64,000 nucleotides of DNA from Streptomyces caelestis (GTDB lineage: Bacteria > Actinomycetota > Actinomycetes > Streptomycetales > Streptomycetaceae): the NCBI RefSeq assembly GCF_014205255.1, contig NZ_JACHNE010000001.1, positions 8,804,001 to 8,868,000 of the forward strand, written 5' to 3'. Positions within the stretch are counted from its first letter, which is position 1; every line of letters begins with the position of its first letter. The notes under the pieces were generated by a model. That model ran no database searches and was not told where the DNA came from. It was given only the letters and a program-made list of their open reading frames with translations. The translations under genes and the position numbers were made by a program. Shown here piece after piece: positions 45,633 to 54,154 of this stretch.

Positions 45633-45955
45633 GTGCAGGCGTGGGACCGGGCCCATCCGCGTCTGACTCACCGAGCCGCCTGGCTGGACCACGAAGGCGA
45701 ACTGCCACTGATCGAGAGCACGCTGGTCCGGCTGGAGGTCGAGCATTTGTCGAAGGACCGGGCGCGCCGGCGGTATGGTTGTGGTCCTCCAAAATCGGAA
45801 CCTCCGCCAGCACCTGCCCTGCCCCGCCAGAGCACCAAAACCCCACCGGCCCGGCCCCGGAAGACCGCCCGGCATCCCGAACAGACACCGGGCACCCCGC
45901 TACGACGTGGGCAAAACCATCCGCCGCGAGAAGACCCTTATCGCCCTATAACGGT
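45633..45955 (+). pseudogene. Decayed transposase C-terminus (NF041680-like)
   Basis: The plus strand reads AWDRAHPRLTHRAAWLDHEG and LPLIESTLVRLEVEHLSKDR, then VWLWSSK in a second frame, then IPNRHRAPRYDVGKTIRREK in a third, with most of the middle missing. The order matches a family of Streptomyces DDE transposases that I recall as NF041680. Two frameshifts and a deletion make it inactive. Confidence 0.6.
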
Positions 45956-46177
45956 TGAAAGGTTAAAGAACAAGCTCAGGAGCGCGTGTTGACGTACCGC
46001 ACGCCCGGGCCCCCACTTCTCCATGGCCGGCGCCATGCACCACTGGCACAGTGGGCAGTCGCCACGGACGTACTTGTGGGTTTTGTGCTGGCACAGGGCG
46101 CACGGCCCGACCTGGTCGCCTGGGCAGGTCAGTGCGGAGGGGTCTGGCTCGGTGACCGGCGGCACGGGAGTCGTCAT
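45938..46177 (-). CDS. Small Cys-rich protein (possible zinc ribbon)
   Basis: A 79-residue protein with TCPGDQVGPCALCQHKTHK and DCPLCQWCM: five to six Cys and two His spaced like a zinc ribbon. The last 20 residues look unrelated and may result from a frameshift, since another frame gives VRYVNTRS and a stop. ATG 46177 has a weak ribosome site. It lies just beyond an IS630-type fragment and has no recognised function. Confidence 0.45.
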   Translation of the reverse strand: MTTPVPPVTEPDPSALTCPGDQVGPCALCQHKTHKYVRGDCPLCQWCMAPAMEKWGPGRAVRQHALLSLFFNLSTVIGR

Positions 46178-46204
46178 CGTGGCGCGCCCTGTTCTGGGCG
46201 ACCA

Positions 46205-46557
46205 GCACCGGTCGCCTTGGAACCGGCGTCCGACGAGGGCCTTGATCCGGGACAGAGTCCAGGTCTGGTCCGGCCAGCCGTGCGCCACCGGCCCCTTGGC
46301 CAACTCCTGCTCCAGAACGGTGAACAGCTCGTCACTGAGCAGCGGCAACGACGCCGGTCTCTGGGGGTCAGGGCTCTCGGCCCGTCCTGGGAGCAGGCCC
46401 TGCGCAAGCGCTGCACCGACCGGACACTGCCCCGCAGGTCGTGCGCGATGACCGCGTTCTCGTCGCCCCGGGCGAACCGCTCGGCCGCCTGCATCCTCAA
46501 CTTCTCGCGGAAGGCCCGCCGCGCGTCGGCCAGCCGGCCCCCTTGCGCATACCTCAT
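46205..46557 (-). pseudogene. N-terminal fragment of a second type of IS630-family transposase
   Basis: The minus strand encodes MRYAQGGRLADARRAFREKL, then RGDENAVIAHDLRGSVRSVQ in one frame, and then LPLLSDELFTVLEQELAKGP and DQTWTLSRIKALVGRRF in another, joined by a frameshift near 46365. This is the DNA-binding half of an IS630-type transposase distinct from the intact IS630 elements and relics A and B. The catalytic half is absent. Confidence 0.75.
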
Positions 46558-46582
46558 GCAGTCGGCATACCGCAGGGATCAT

Positions 46583-47069
46583 GAACCGTCAGCCCCTGCC
46601 GACACCACGCTTTGAAGCTCAGCAGTTCAGAGAAGTAACCAAACCAAAGCATGTGTAAAAGGTGCGCAGCCGCACCTTTGCCGGGGAGCCCATCGGGGCG
46701 GACAGGGCGGCCAGCTCAGGCGTGGAGCTGGACGGGGTAACCCATGTCGTCGATGTCGCGGAGCACGCTGACGGCAAGCCTGATCCAGGAGGCGGCGGCG
46801 GTCTCATCGAGCGGCTAGCGGTCGGGCGCGGCGGCCGGCTCCACGCGGGCCGCGCCGGTGCGACCCAGTGTGGGACTCGTATCGGATCTTGGAAAACCGC
46901 ACTCCAGACGGGAACGCCAGCAAGCGCAGCAACGTGTCCAAGCCGCGATGGACACTCCGAGGTGGCGATTGCGGACATGGAGGGGCGCTCTTATGGCTGT
47001 TAAGGCAGATGCCGGGTAGACGATCCATCACAAACTTGTGTGGGGGACGAAGGAGAGGATGTCGGGGCA
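46583..47069. other. Gap, one possible short relic
   Basis: No complete gene. A minus-strand segment at about 46720-46810 (SWIRLAVSVLRDIDDMGYPV and a stop) looks like the end of a decayed protein. The promoter for the ATPase-like gene should lie near the right edge, where GGAGAGGA occurs at 47051-47058. Confidence 0.4.
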
Positions 47070-47504
47070 GTGGCTGTGAAGGCGATGGGATGGGCGCACT
47101 CGTTCCCCATGTCCGAGGGAGTGCGCGCCGGACGGGAGTGGACACGCAGGCGTCTCGAGTCCCTGCCCTGGGCCGCTGCCGAGCCGAACACGGTGGACAC
47201 CATCGTGCTGGCTGTGTCCGAGCTGATCACCAATGCGCACATCCACGCGCACAGCGACGCGCACCTGGTCCTCACGTGGGACGGCGACTGCCTTCATGTG
47301 AGCGTCCACGACGAGGACCCGACGCTGCCGCGCCAGCGCGAACCACAGCCGGGGGAAGTATCCGGCCGCGGAGTAGCAATCGTGCGTAAGCTCGCCGATG
47401 AGTGGGGGATGAGGTGCCAGCGGCACGGCAAAACGGTGACGGCATGCTTCCGTCCCGCCGATACCGATGCCAGCACCGACCGGCATGGTGGCAACAGCGG
47501 TTGA
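47070..47504 (+). CDS. RsbW-like ATP-binding (HATPase) regulatory protein
   Basis: A 144-residue GHKL-fold protein like the anti-sigma kinases RsbW/SpoIIAB that are very numerous in Streptomyces. The N-box is VLAVSELITNAHIHAH, with the Mg-binding Asn, and the G-box region reads GRGVAIVRKLADEWG. GTG 47070 is likely, with ATG 47085 as an alternative. No sigma factor or anti-sigma antagonist is adjacent, so its partner is unknown. Confidence 0.85.
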   Translation: MAVKAMGWAHSFPMSEGVRAGREWTRRRLESLPWAAAEPNTVDTIVLAVSELITNAHIHAHSDAHLVLTWDGDCLHVSVHDEDPTLPRQREPQPGEVSGRGVAIVRKLADEWGMRCQRHGKTVTACFRPADTDASTDRHGGNSG

Positions 47505-47800
47505 CTTCTGCTCACCGGTGAAGCCCGCTGTGGAGGAGAAGTGTCGTGTGTCTGGCACGAGGATCGAGTGATACGCGGTCCTGGAACACCAATTGGCCGC
47601 ACGCGCGGGCGTCCCAGATGTCGCCAGCCGGCGCGAGCCACACCCCAGCCAGCCGCGTTACCAACCTCTCCGAACAGCACACCTAGATCCGAGCCGACGA
47701 CGTCTCCTACGGCGACCTGCCCGCGTTCGGGCTGATCGACGCGGTCAGCGTGCTGTTGGCGGGGCTGCGGGCGCGCCGGGACGCCCAGATGTGTCGGACC

Positions 47801-48110
47801 GGCATGGCGCGGGCCGCGACCGACTGCCCGTCCGGCTATGTGTGTATCTACCCCGAGACCAACTTCGGCAGGCAGCCATGAGCGAAGCGGGCCGTGGACG
47901 GCAGCGTGAAGGACCTCCCCTCCGCGATCCGTGACCGCGGCAGTTCCGTCCGCAACAACTCCGACCGCACCGCCCGTGTGTAGGAGAAGCGCAACCGCAG
48001 CGGCCGGCGGGTCTGCGTCACCCGCAGCGGCGGCTCCATCCACGACCTGCGCGGCTACAACCTCAACGACCAGACCCGCTCCCTGAAAGGCAACCGCACC
48101 CGAGCCCGCC
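47801..48110 (+). pseudogene. Peptidase inhibitor I36-like gene with two nonsense codons
   Basis: One plus-strand frame reads DCPSGYVCIYPETNFG, RAVDGSVKDLPSAIRDRGSS, VRNNSDRTARV and SIHDLRGYNLNDQTRSLKGN, matching Streptomyces I36 peptidase inhibitors of beta/gamma-crystallin type. In-frame stops TGA (about 47879, where Trp is expected) and TAG (about 47982, where Tyr is expected) break it. No signal peptide is visible upstream. Confidence 0.65.
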
Positions 48111-48363
48111 CGGCCGTGTGTGCACGCCGGTGTTTGGGTGGGACACCTCAGCGGTTCGGCTTCTCGGTCCAGGGTCTACAGGGCCGTCCTCATCACGGAG
48201 TCATCAGCGCGAGCCAGGGCCCAGAATGCGCCCTGAACATCGGTCGTCAGGCCCTGGTCCGCCGGTGGCTGGTGATCACCGCACGAGTCGCGTCCCCCAC
48301 CGCACGTTTCGTGAGCAACGATCGGGGAGCCTGACGTCTTACTCGCAACGATGCACGAGCTCG

Positions 48364-48885
48364 TCAGGCGGCAGGGTGGATGACGAGCTTGAACTCGGCG
48401 AGGGTCAAAAGACGCGGGTTGGCGTCGTTGTGCGTGACACGGAGCGCAACCGGGGTGCCTGGGTCGACGAAGACGCCGTGGTTCTTGACGTAGAACTGGC
48501 CGCCGGGCGTCGGTGTGCGGTGCTCGGTCGCCGTGGTGTCGTTGGGGTTGGGCGTCAGGCCCAGCGGGTCACGTACGTACTGGTCGCGCAGCTCGCCGTA
48601 GCCGCCCGTGCCGCTGGCGGCCTCCCATTGGATCATCGCGTGCAGGTGGCCCCAGCCGGCTTTGGACGGCCAGATCAGGCCGCTGCGGTCGTCTGTCGCC
48701 CAGTCACTCACCACGTAGCCGTCCGGCTGGACGGCCTGGTGCATTCCGAATCGGTCCGTCGGCTCCGCCGCGCCGAAGGGGAAACGGACGATCTTGTACG
48801 CGGTCCCCGGCGCGATCAGCTGCGGCGTATCGACCTTGAGAGAGCAGACCTGCACACCGGGCGCAACGCCACCATCCGTAGCCAT
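48364..48885 (-). CDS. Protein of unknown function (173 aa)
   Basis: A complete 173-residue frame with normal composition and no membrane segment. It contains VCSLKVDTPQLIAPGTAYKI, GMHQAVQPDGYVVSDWATDD, GWGHLHAMIQWEAASGTGG and a C-terminal ALRVTHNDANPRLLTLAEFK. The pattern of alternating hydrophobic and polar residues, Gly turns and aromatic residues suggests a beta-sandwich. I do not recognise a family. It stands alone among relics. ATG 48885 is the first plausible start; the ribosome site is weak. Confidence 0.6.
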   Translation of the reverse strand: MATDGGVAPGVQVCSLKVDTPQLIAPGTAYKIVRFPFGAAEPTDRFGMHQAVQPDGYVVSDWATDDRSGLIWPSKAGWGHLHAMIQWEAASGTGGYGELRDQYVRDPLGLTPNPNDTTATEHRTPTPGGQFYVKNHGVFVDPGTPVALRVTHNDANPRLLTLAEFKLVIHPAA

Positions 48886-48895
48886 AGTTCATCAC

Positions 48896-49328
48896 TGCCC
48901 GCTACCGGCCGGCGACATGCCCACGCCGCAGTGCCGCGATCCGCCACGCGCCCTTCTCGCAGTGGCGCGGCCTGGCCGCACGAAGTCACCCAGAGCTGGG
49001 GCGGGGATGCTCAAGGGGCCCCATCAGTCACCGACCTGTCCGGTAAGCAGCCACCCGGGTCAACGAACCAGCCCGGGCCAGGCCGTCGACACGTCACCCA
49101 CTCGCCGCACCGCTCATGCACAGCGAAGCTCACCATGAAGGCAGGGTGGCTAGGCGAGATCGGCCAGGAACAAGGCGGCGAGCAGAGTGCCGGCCGCGAA
49201 GGCCTGGCCTGGGACCGGTGTACCAGGCAAGGCACCTTGCGCGAGACGAACCTCGACACCCTCTGTGCTGGCCAGTACAACGCACTGGTTGAGGCCGCAC
49301 GGTCGAGGACAGCCGAGTGGGCGGCTGG
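48896..49328. other. Gap, nothing firmly recognised
   Basis: A minus-strand tail at about 49150-49290 (VEVRLAQGALPGTPVPGQAF and a stop) has protein-like composition, but no start or family. Otherwise nothing is supported. Confidence 0.4.
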
Positions 49329-50215
49329 TCAGGTGGCCGTCGCCACGGCGGCGTGCAGCTCGCGCACACCGCTGGTGCGGGGGTGCCGCTTGGCGAGTTC
49401 GTGGACGATGCTGCGGATCGCGGGCCGGTCGCGGACCTCGCCGGGGCTGGCCCGGTAGGCGTCCAGCAGGGCGCGGGCGGTCTGCTCGGGGCGGTTCCAC
49501 GCCCACCAGGCCCGTGCCATGTCGGTACCCAGGCGTGCCTTGCGCTCGGCGGTCGGGAACTGTGCGGCCCGCAGATCCTTCCCGGCTTCCAGAGCGGCGC
49601 CAGCGTCGCCGAGAGCCCAGTGCACGCCGACGGCGTACAGGTCGACGGCGGCCGGGCTGACAGGGAACAGACGGCCCGCGGGAGCGATCTGCGGCAACCG
49701 GCGGGCGGCGCGGCGGGCCTCCTCGGTCATCGACAGCGCCTCAGCCCGTTGCCCGCCCCGGGCGGCGGTGTAAGCGAGGGTGCACAGCATCTGCGCGTAT
49801 GCGGCCGCCGACGCGTCGGTGCGCAGCCCGGTCGCCTCCACGGTGGCGGCCGCCGCCGTCATGATGCGCTGGGCATCGACGTTGCGGTCCTGGTGGCGCA
49901 GCACGATAGCCAGTTCCCGGGCGGCGGCCGCCGCCGCGAGCGGGGAACCGGACACTTCGGCCCACGTGCGCGCGCGGTCCGCGGTGAGCCGTGCGCGTGC
50001 GTACGAGCCGACCTTGACGAGCACGGCGGAGGCCAGGGTGTAAACGGAGGAGAGCCGAGCTTGGTCGAGGTCACGCCGGGACGCGGCCGCAGCGTGCCCG
50101 TCCGCGATGACACCGGGCAGCACGGCCAGGAGCCGCCCGTGCACGCCCCTGTCGAACAGGTCGCGGGCGGTGGCCAGGCGGGGTGCCGTGGCGGTGGGTG
50201 GCGACAGAGATGACA
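49329..50215 (-). pseudogene. N-terminally truncated XRE-TPR type regulator
   Basis: The frame encodes a row of TPR-like helices (ARLSSVYTLASAVLVKVGSY, AAAARELAIVLRHQDRNVDA, SAAAYAQMLCTLAYTAARGG and more) as found in the C-terminal two-thirds of Streptomyces helix-turn-helix/TPR regulators. The helix-turn-helix domain and start are missing. Sequence upstream of about 50215 is unrelated. The intact C-terminus ends at 49329. Confidence 0.7.
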
Positions 50216-50336
50216 CGAAACGCCCAGCGCACATCGTCGATTTGACTCTGGCCCACCGAGCCGCCCTCGAGGTCGGCGTGCCCCGACACGTCCTGGTCGG
50301 GTCGACGGTCAGAGGAAGTGCGACAGCTGCCATGGT

Positions 50337-50705
50337 GTGCAGGTCGGCCTCATGCGTGACTACCCGTACGACTCGGTGATGGCCGAGCGGGTCCTCGGCC
50401 AGGGGTACCTGTACCTGCTGACCGCGATGGCCCACCGGGGCGAGAAGCTGGGGCTCGCGCCCGGCAAGATCGTCGACATCGGCGTCCACACGATCATCCT
50501 CGACACCGTGGCGTTCTTCGACCTGTGCGATCGCTTCAACGGCGGCCAGTACTTGCACCATGTGCCGAAGGTCGACTTCAAGAACGACGGGTCTGTGATG
50601 CGGACGGCCCACCTGATCCCGGCCGACGGCTGGGAGGTCGACCTGTCGCTGTGGGCGGACGCGGCCGACTACAGCCCGTGCCACCCGGGCAGCGACTCGC
50701 ACTGA
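50337..50705 (+). CDS. Conserved hypothetical protein, probably 5'-truncated
   Basis: A 122-residue frame: LMRDYPYDSVMAERVLGQGY, KIVDIGVHTIILDTVAFFDL, QYLHHVPKVDFKND and DGWEVDLSLWADAADYSPCH. I recall similar Streptomyces proteins that are longer at the N-terminus and carry a His-rich core (the DIGxH and HHVP parts are seen here). The start, GTG 50337 or ATG 50352, coincides with a junction where the neighbouring regulator is also truncated, so the 5' end is likely lost. In related loci it stands beside a regulator and a methyltransferase, as here. Confidence 0.55.
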   Translation: MQVGLMRDYPYDSVMAERVLGQGYLYLLTAMAHRGEKLGLAPGKIVDIGVHTIILDTVAFFDLCDRFNGGQYLHHVPKVDFKNDGSVMRTAHLIPADGWEVDLSLWADAADYSPCHPGSDSH

Positions 50706-50824
50706 CCGCTCGCAGGGTGGGAGCCTCGGGGTCACGGCCGTGTGGCCAAGGTCCCTTCGGCGCGCCTGGGTGACATTTCGGCGAACGGGCCTGGCGCCTG
50801 GCTGCAACCGCCAGGATGGGGCGG

Positions 50825-51517
50825 GTGACATCCAGCACCGCAGACCTCTGGCACCACTACGGCCGCACCCGCGTCGGCACTGACCGCGAGGTGCCTGTCG
50901 CGTTCTACTGGAACTGGGGCCAGGACGCCGGACCCGGACCGGAAATCCTGGGCGACCTGACGGAAAAATGCGTGGGCGACCTCGGCGCCGGAGCGGCCCG
51001 GCACGCCGCGTACCTGGCGACTCGTCACCATCCCGCCCAGGTCATCGCGGTGGATGCCTCGCCTGCCCAGCACGCCATGGCGACCGATCTGTACGGGCAC
51101 CTTGCCCCACGCCTGCGCATCGTGCACTCCGACGTCGTGAACCACCTGCACGCCTCGGCCGCCACGTACGACATGCTCTACAGCGTCTTCGGGGCCGTCG
51201 ACTTCACCGACCCGGGCAAGCTGCTGCCCGCGGCGGCCGCCGCGCTGCGGCCCGGCGGGCGACTGGTGTTCTCCACCCTCGCCCACTACCTGTCCGGGAA
51301 GATGGCCCAGCCCGATGTGGTGCACGCCGACATCCCGGCGAAGAGGCCGGATGGCGAGGCGGCCACGATGCGCCGCTGGGTACTCCAGGAGCACGTGTGG
51401 ACCAAGGCGCTCGATGCGGCCGGGTTCACCCAGATCGATGTCGACGTGCTGCCCGCCACCGGTGAGGGCCCTCGCACCGCCGGCACACTGTTGGTGAGCG
51501 CCCGCCTTCCGAAGTGA
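50825..51517 (+). CDS. SAM-dependent methyltransferase
   Basis: A 230-residue class I methyltransferase with motif I CVGDLGAGAARHAAYLA, post-I acidic residue in VIAVDASPAQ, motif II YDMLYSVFGAVDFTDPGKLL and motif III LRPGGRLVFSTL. GTG 50825 is preceded by GGGGCGG; an ATG at 50816 is in frame. It follows the truncated hypothetical gene by about 120 bp on the same strand and may be part of the same natural-product-type cassette. Confidence 0.85.
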   Translation: MTSSTADLWHHYGRTRVGTDREVPVAFYWNWGQDAGPGPEILGDLTEKCVGDLGAGAARHAAYLATRHHPAQVIAVDASPAQHAMATDLYGHLAPRLRIVHSDVVNHLHASAATYDMLYSVFGAVDFTDPGKLLPAAAAALRPGGRLVFSTLAHYLSGKMAQPDVVHADIPAKRPDGEAATMRRWVLQEHVWTKALDAAGFTQIDVDVLPATGEGPRTAGTLLVSARLPK

Positions 51518-51714
51518 CGCAGGCGACGCGGACGAGCGTGGACTCCCCGTCGGTCAGCTGGTGCCGTACCTGAACGCGACGAGGGTATTCAGCGGCGCGC
51601 GACCGGCTCTTGCAACTCGGTCACCGCATGCCCCGGTCGGGCCACAGGAGGGAACGGAGCCGCCCGCCCTACTTGGCATAGTGGACCCTGCCAGAGTGGC
51701 GAGGAAGGAAGGTC

Positions 51715-52443
51715 ATGGACGAGGAACCGGAACGCTACCGGGTCGAGTTCGCGAGTGGTACTGCCGCATCGGTGGCGAAGCGGCGCTCGTTTCGCGACCA
51801 CGAGCGCAACGACATTGAGTCCGACTTGCCCGGATGGCCTTCTGGACAGGCCTTCGCGGTGCGCGGATTCTTCGGCCAGCTCGGCCAGCACGTCCAGACT
51901 GTCGTTACCGGGCTCCTGATGTTGCCGCTTCACATCATCGCCGACGCCCTTGGCAGTCCCGCGTCCCCCGAGAGGCGGGGGAAGCTGGAGGAGCCTGAGA
52001 ACGAGGTCGACGACTTCCCCGTCATGTGGGCGGGCGTGGGCGAGACGGCTCGCACGCTGCCCTGGCAGCTCGATCCCTCCCGGCGGTCTTGGCGCATGGT
52101 GACCGAGATGGAAGTGGCCGAGTCGGATGGGCTGGTGCGCGTCCTGTCGTACGAGGACACGGCGCGGGGCAGTCGGTTCGTTTCGTGGGGCGGTGGCGAG
52201 AAGGTCCCGGGATCCGAGGCCGTCCTATGGTCGTTGCCTCGGAAGGACGTCGTCGGCGCGGAGATCAAGAGTTTCAGCGTGGCCGAGTCCGACTTCAAAA
52301 TCTCCTTCCGGGATGGTTCGTGGGCGCGGCTGACGACCTCGTCGTACGGCGCGCAGGGGATCGTGGCTCTTCTCAGTTCGAGCACGTCCAGCCAGGTTGG
52401 ACAGGTCGGCGCGCTCCGCGTACCGCCCGCCAACAGCCCCTAG
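51715..52443 (+). CDS. Protein of unknown function (242 aa)
   Basis: A complete frame with a strong GGAAGGAAGG ribosome site before ATG 51715. It has an N-terminal polar region, one possible membrane or amphipathic stretch (TVVTGLLMLPLHIIADALGS, about 62-81) and a C-terminal beta-rich domain (SFSVAESDFKISFRDGSWAR). The family is unknown to me. The TAG stop is part of the CTAG target of the IS1182-type element, so insertion happened exactly at the gene end without changing the protein. Confidence 0.65.
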   Translation: MDEEPERYRVEFASGTAASVAKRRSFRDHERNDIESDLPGWPSGQAFAVRGFFGQLGQHVQTVVTGLLMLPLHIIADALGSPASPERRGKLEEPENEVDDFPVMWAGVGETARTLPWQLDPSRRSWRMVTEMEVAESDGLVRVLSYEDTARGSRFVSWGGGEKVPGSEAVLWSLPRKDVVGAEIKSFSVAESDFKISFRDGSWARLTTSSYGAQGIVALLSSSTSSQVGQVGALRVPPANSP

Positions 52444-54150
52444 AAGGCTGATGAAGATCTTGGGTTTTGGCCCTGCCGCGTCAGCGGCAGGGCCAGACTC
52501 GTCATGTGGCGATGGGTGAGTGGGTCGGCGAGATGGTCGGGCCGGACGTGTGGGAGACCTGCCGGGAAGTGATCCCGCAGGGGAGTGTGTTCGCGTTCCT
52601 GGCCGAGCATCGTGGCGAGCTGTTCCCGGCTGAGATGTTCACGGACATGTACCCGTCGGCGAACGGACGGCCGAGCATGCCGCCGCAGATCCTGGCCGCC
52701 GCGGTCACCTTGCAGGCCCTGCACGGGCTGTCGGATTTCGAGACGGTCCAGGAACTGCGGTGCGACCTGCGGTGGAAGGCCGGATGCGGGCTGGGCCTTC
52801 ACGACATGGCGTTCGACCCGTCGCTGCTGGCCTACTTCCGCCGTCGGCTGGCCCGTTCCGCCCGTCCCAACCGGATCTTCGAGGCCGTGCGCGAGGTCGT
52901 GAAGGCCACCGGCGTACTCAAGGGCAAGCACCGCCGGGCACTGGACTCCACCGTGCTGGACGACGCGGTCGCCACCCAGGACACCGTCACCCAGATCATC
53001 GCCGCCGTCCGCGCGGTGATCCGCGAGGTCCCCGGCGCCGACGCGGTCGCCGCTGCCCAGTGCAGCGCGCACGACTACACCGACCCGGGCAAGCCCCGCA
53101 TCGCCTGGAACGACGAGCAGGCCCGCGCCGAGCTGGTCGACGCGCTGGTCACAGATGCCCTGCGGCTGCTGGGCCACCTGCCCGATGAGCAACTCGGCGA
53201 AAGGGCGGCCAACGCGGTGGGCCTCCTGGCCCTGGTCGCCGGCCAGGACGTCGAGCCCGCCGAGGACTCCGACGGCCGGGATGGCCGCTGGCGCATCACC
53301 CGGGGCACCGCCCCTGGCCGGATGGTCTCCACCATCGATCCCGAAGCACGCCACGTCCACAAGACCCGCACTCACCAGCAGGACGGCTTCAAGGCCCACC
53401 TGGCCGTCGAGCCCGAGACCGGGTTATACACCGCCGTCGCTCTGCGGCCCGGCGCCGGGCCCGAGCACCACGAGGCCGCGGTCGGCCTGGAACTGCTTGC
53501 CGACGAGGACACCCCACTCGATGCCTTCGGCGACACCGCCTACTCCACCGGCGATGTCCGCCAGGCCCTCCACGAGGCCGGGCACCGGCTGTTCATCAAG
53601 CCCGCCCCGCTGCGGCCTGCCGTCCCCGGCGGCTTCACCCTCGACGACTTCGCCATCGACACCACAGCCGCTGTCGTGACCTGCCCGGCCGGACACACCG
53701 TGGCCCTGTCCGGCCCCGGCGGGCAGCACCACCAACGCAAAGCCATTTTCGGGAGCTTATGCACCGGATGCCACCTGCGCGAGCAGTGCACCAAAGCCAG
53801 GGCCGGACGCATCCTGACCATCCGGCCCCATCACAACATCCAGACAGCAGCCCGCCACCAGGCCGCAACCGACCCCGGCTGGCAGGCCGACTACCGCCGC
53901 TGGCGGCCCCCGGTCGAACGCGCCGTCGCCTGGCTCGTCCACCACGGCAACCGGCGCCTGCGCTACCGCGGCACCATCAAGAACGACACCTGGCTCCACA
54001 CCCGAGCCGCCGCACTCAACCTCCGCCGACTGATCAACCTCGGACTCACCCACACCAGTGGCACCTGGCACATCGCACCGGCCGGTACATGACCGGAGGG
54101 CTGTCCGGCCCGACGGCCGGACAGCCCTCACCAAGATCTTCATCAGCCTT
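52444..54150 (+). mobile_element. IS1182-family insertion sequence (1,707 bp)
   Basis: A perfect 20-bp terminal inverted repeat AAGGCTGATGAAGATCTTGG bounds the element, with CTAG at both sides (52440-52443 and 54151-54154). It carries one long transposase. The right CTAG is shared with the adjacent IS701-type element. Confidence 0.93.
52506..54092 (+). CDS. IS1182-family transposase
   Basis: A 528-residue DDE transposase. The N-terminal domain (GRPSMPPQILAAAVTLQALH and KAGCGLGLHDMAFDPSLLAY) is characteristic. The catalytic core includes ALDSTVLDDAVATQDT (first Asp) and DAFGDTAYSTGDVRQALHEA (second Asp). A Cys-rich insertion (CTGCHLREQCTKAR) comes before the final Glu in WRPPVERAVAWLVHHGNRRL. 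It is full length with no frameshift. GTG 52506 or ATG 52512 are likely starts. Confidence 0.93.
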   Translation: MAMGEWVGEMVGPDVWETCREVIPQGSVFAFLAEHRGELFPAEMFTDMYPSANGRPSMPPQILAAAVTLQALHGLSDFETVQELRCDLRWKAGCGLGLHDMAFDPSLLAYFRRRLARSARPNRIFEAVREVVKATGVLKGKHRRALDSTVLDDAVATQDTVTQIIAAVRAVIREVPGADAVAAAQCSAHDYTDPGKPRIAWNDEQARAELVDALVTDALRLLGHLPDEQLGERAANAVGLLALVAGQDVEPAEDSDGRDGRWRITRGTAPGRMVSTIDPEARHVHKTRTHQQDGFKAHLAVEPETGLYTAVALRPGAGPEHHEAAVGLELLADEDTPLDAFGDTAYSTGDVRQALHEAGHRLFIKPAPLRPAVPGGFTLDDFAIDTTAAVVTCPAGHTVALSGPGGQHHQRKAIFGSLCTGCHLREQCTKARAGRILTIRPHHNIQTAARHQAATDPGWQADYRRWRPPVERAVAWLVHHGNRRLRYRGTIKNDTWLHTRAAALNLRRLINLGLTHTSGTWHIAPAGT

Positions 54151-54154
54151 CTAG

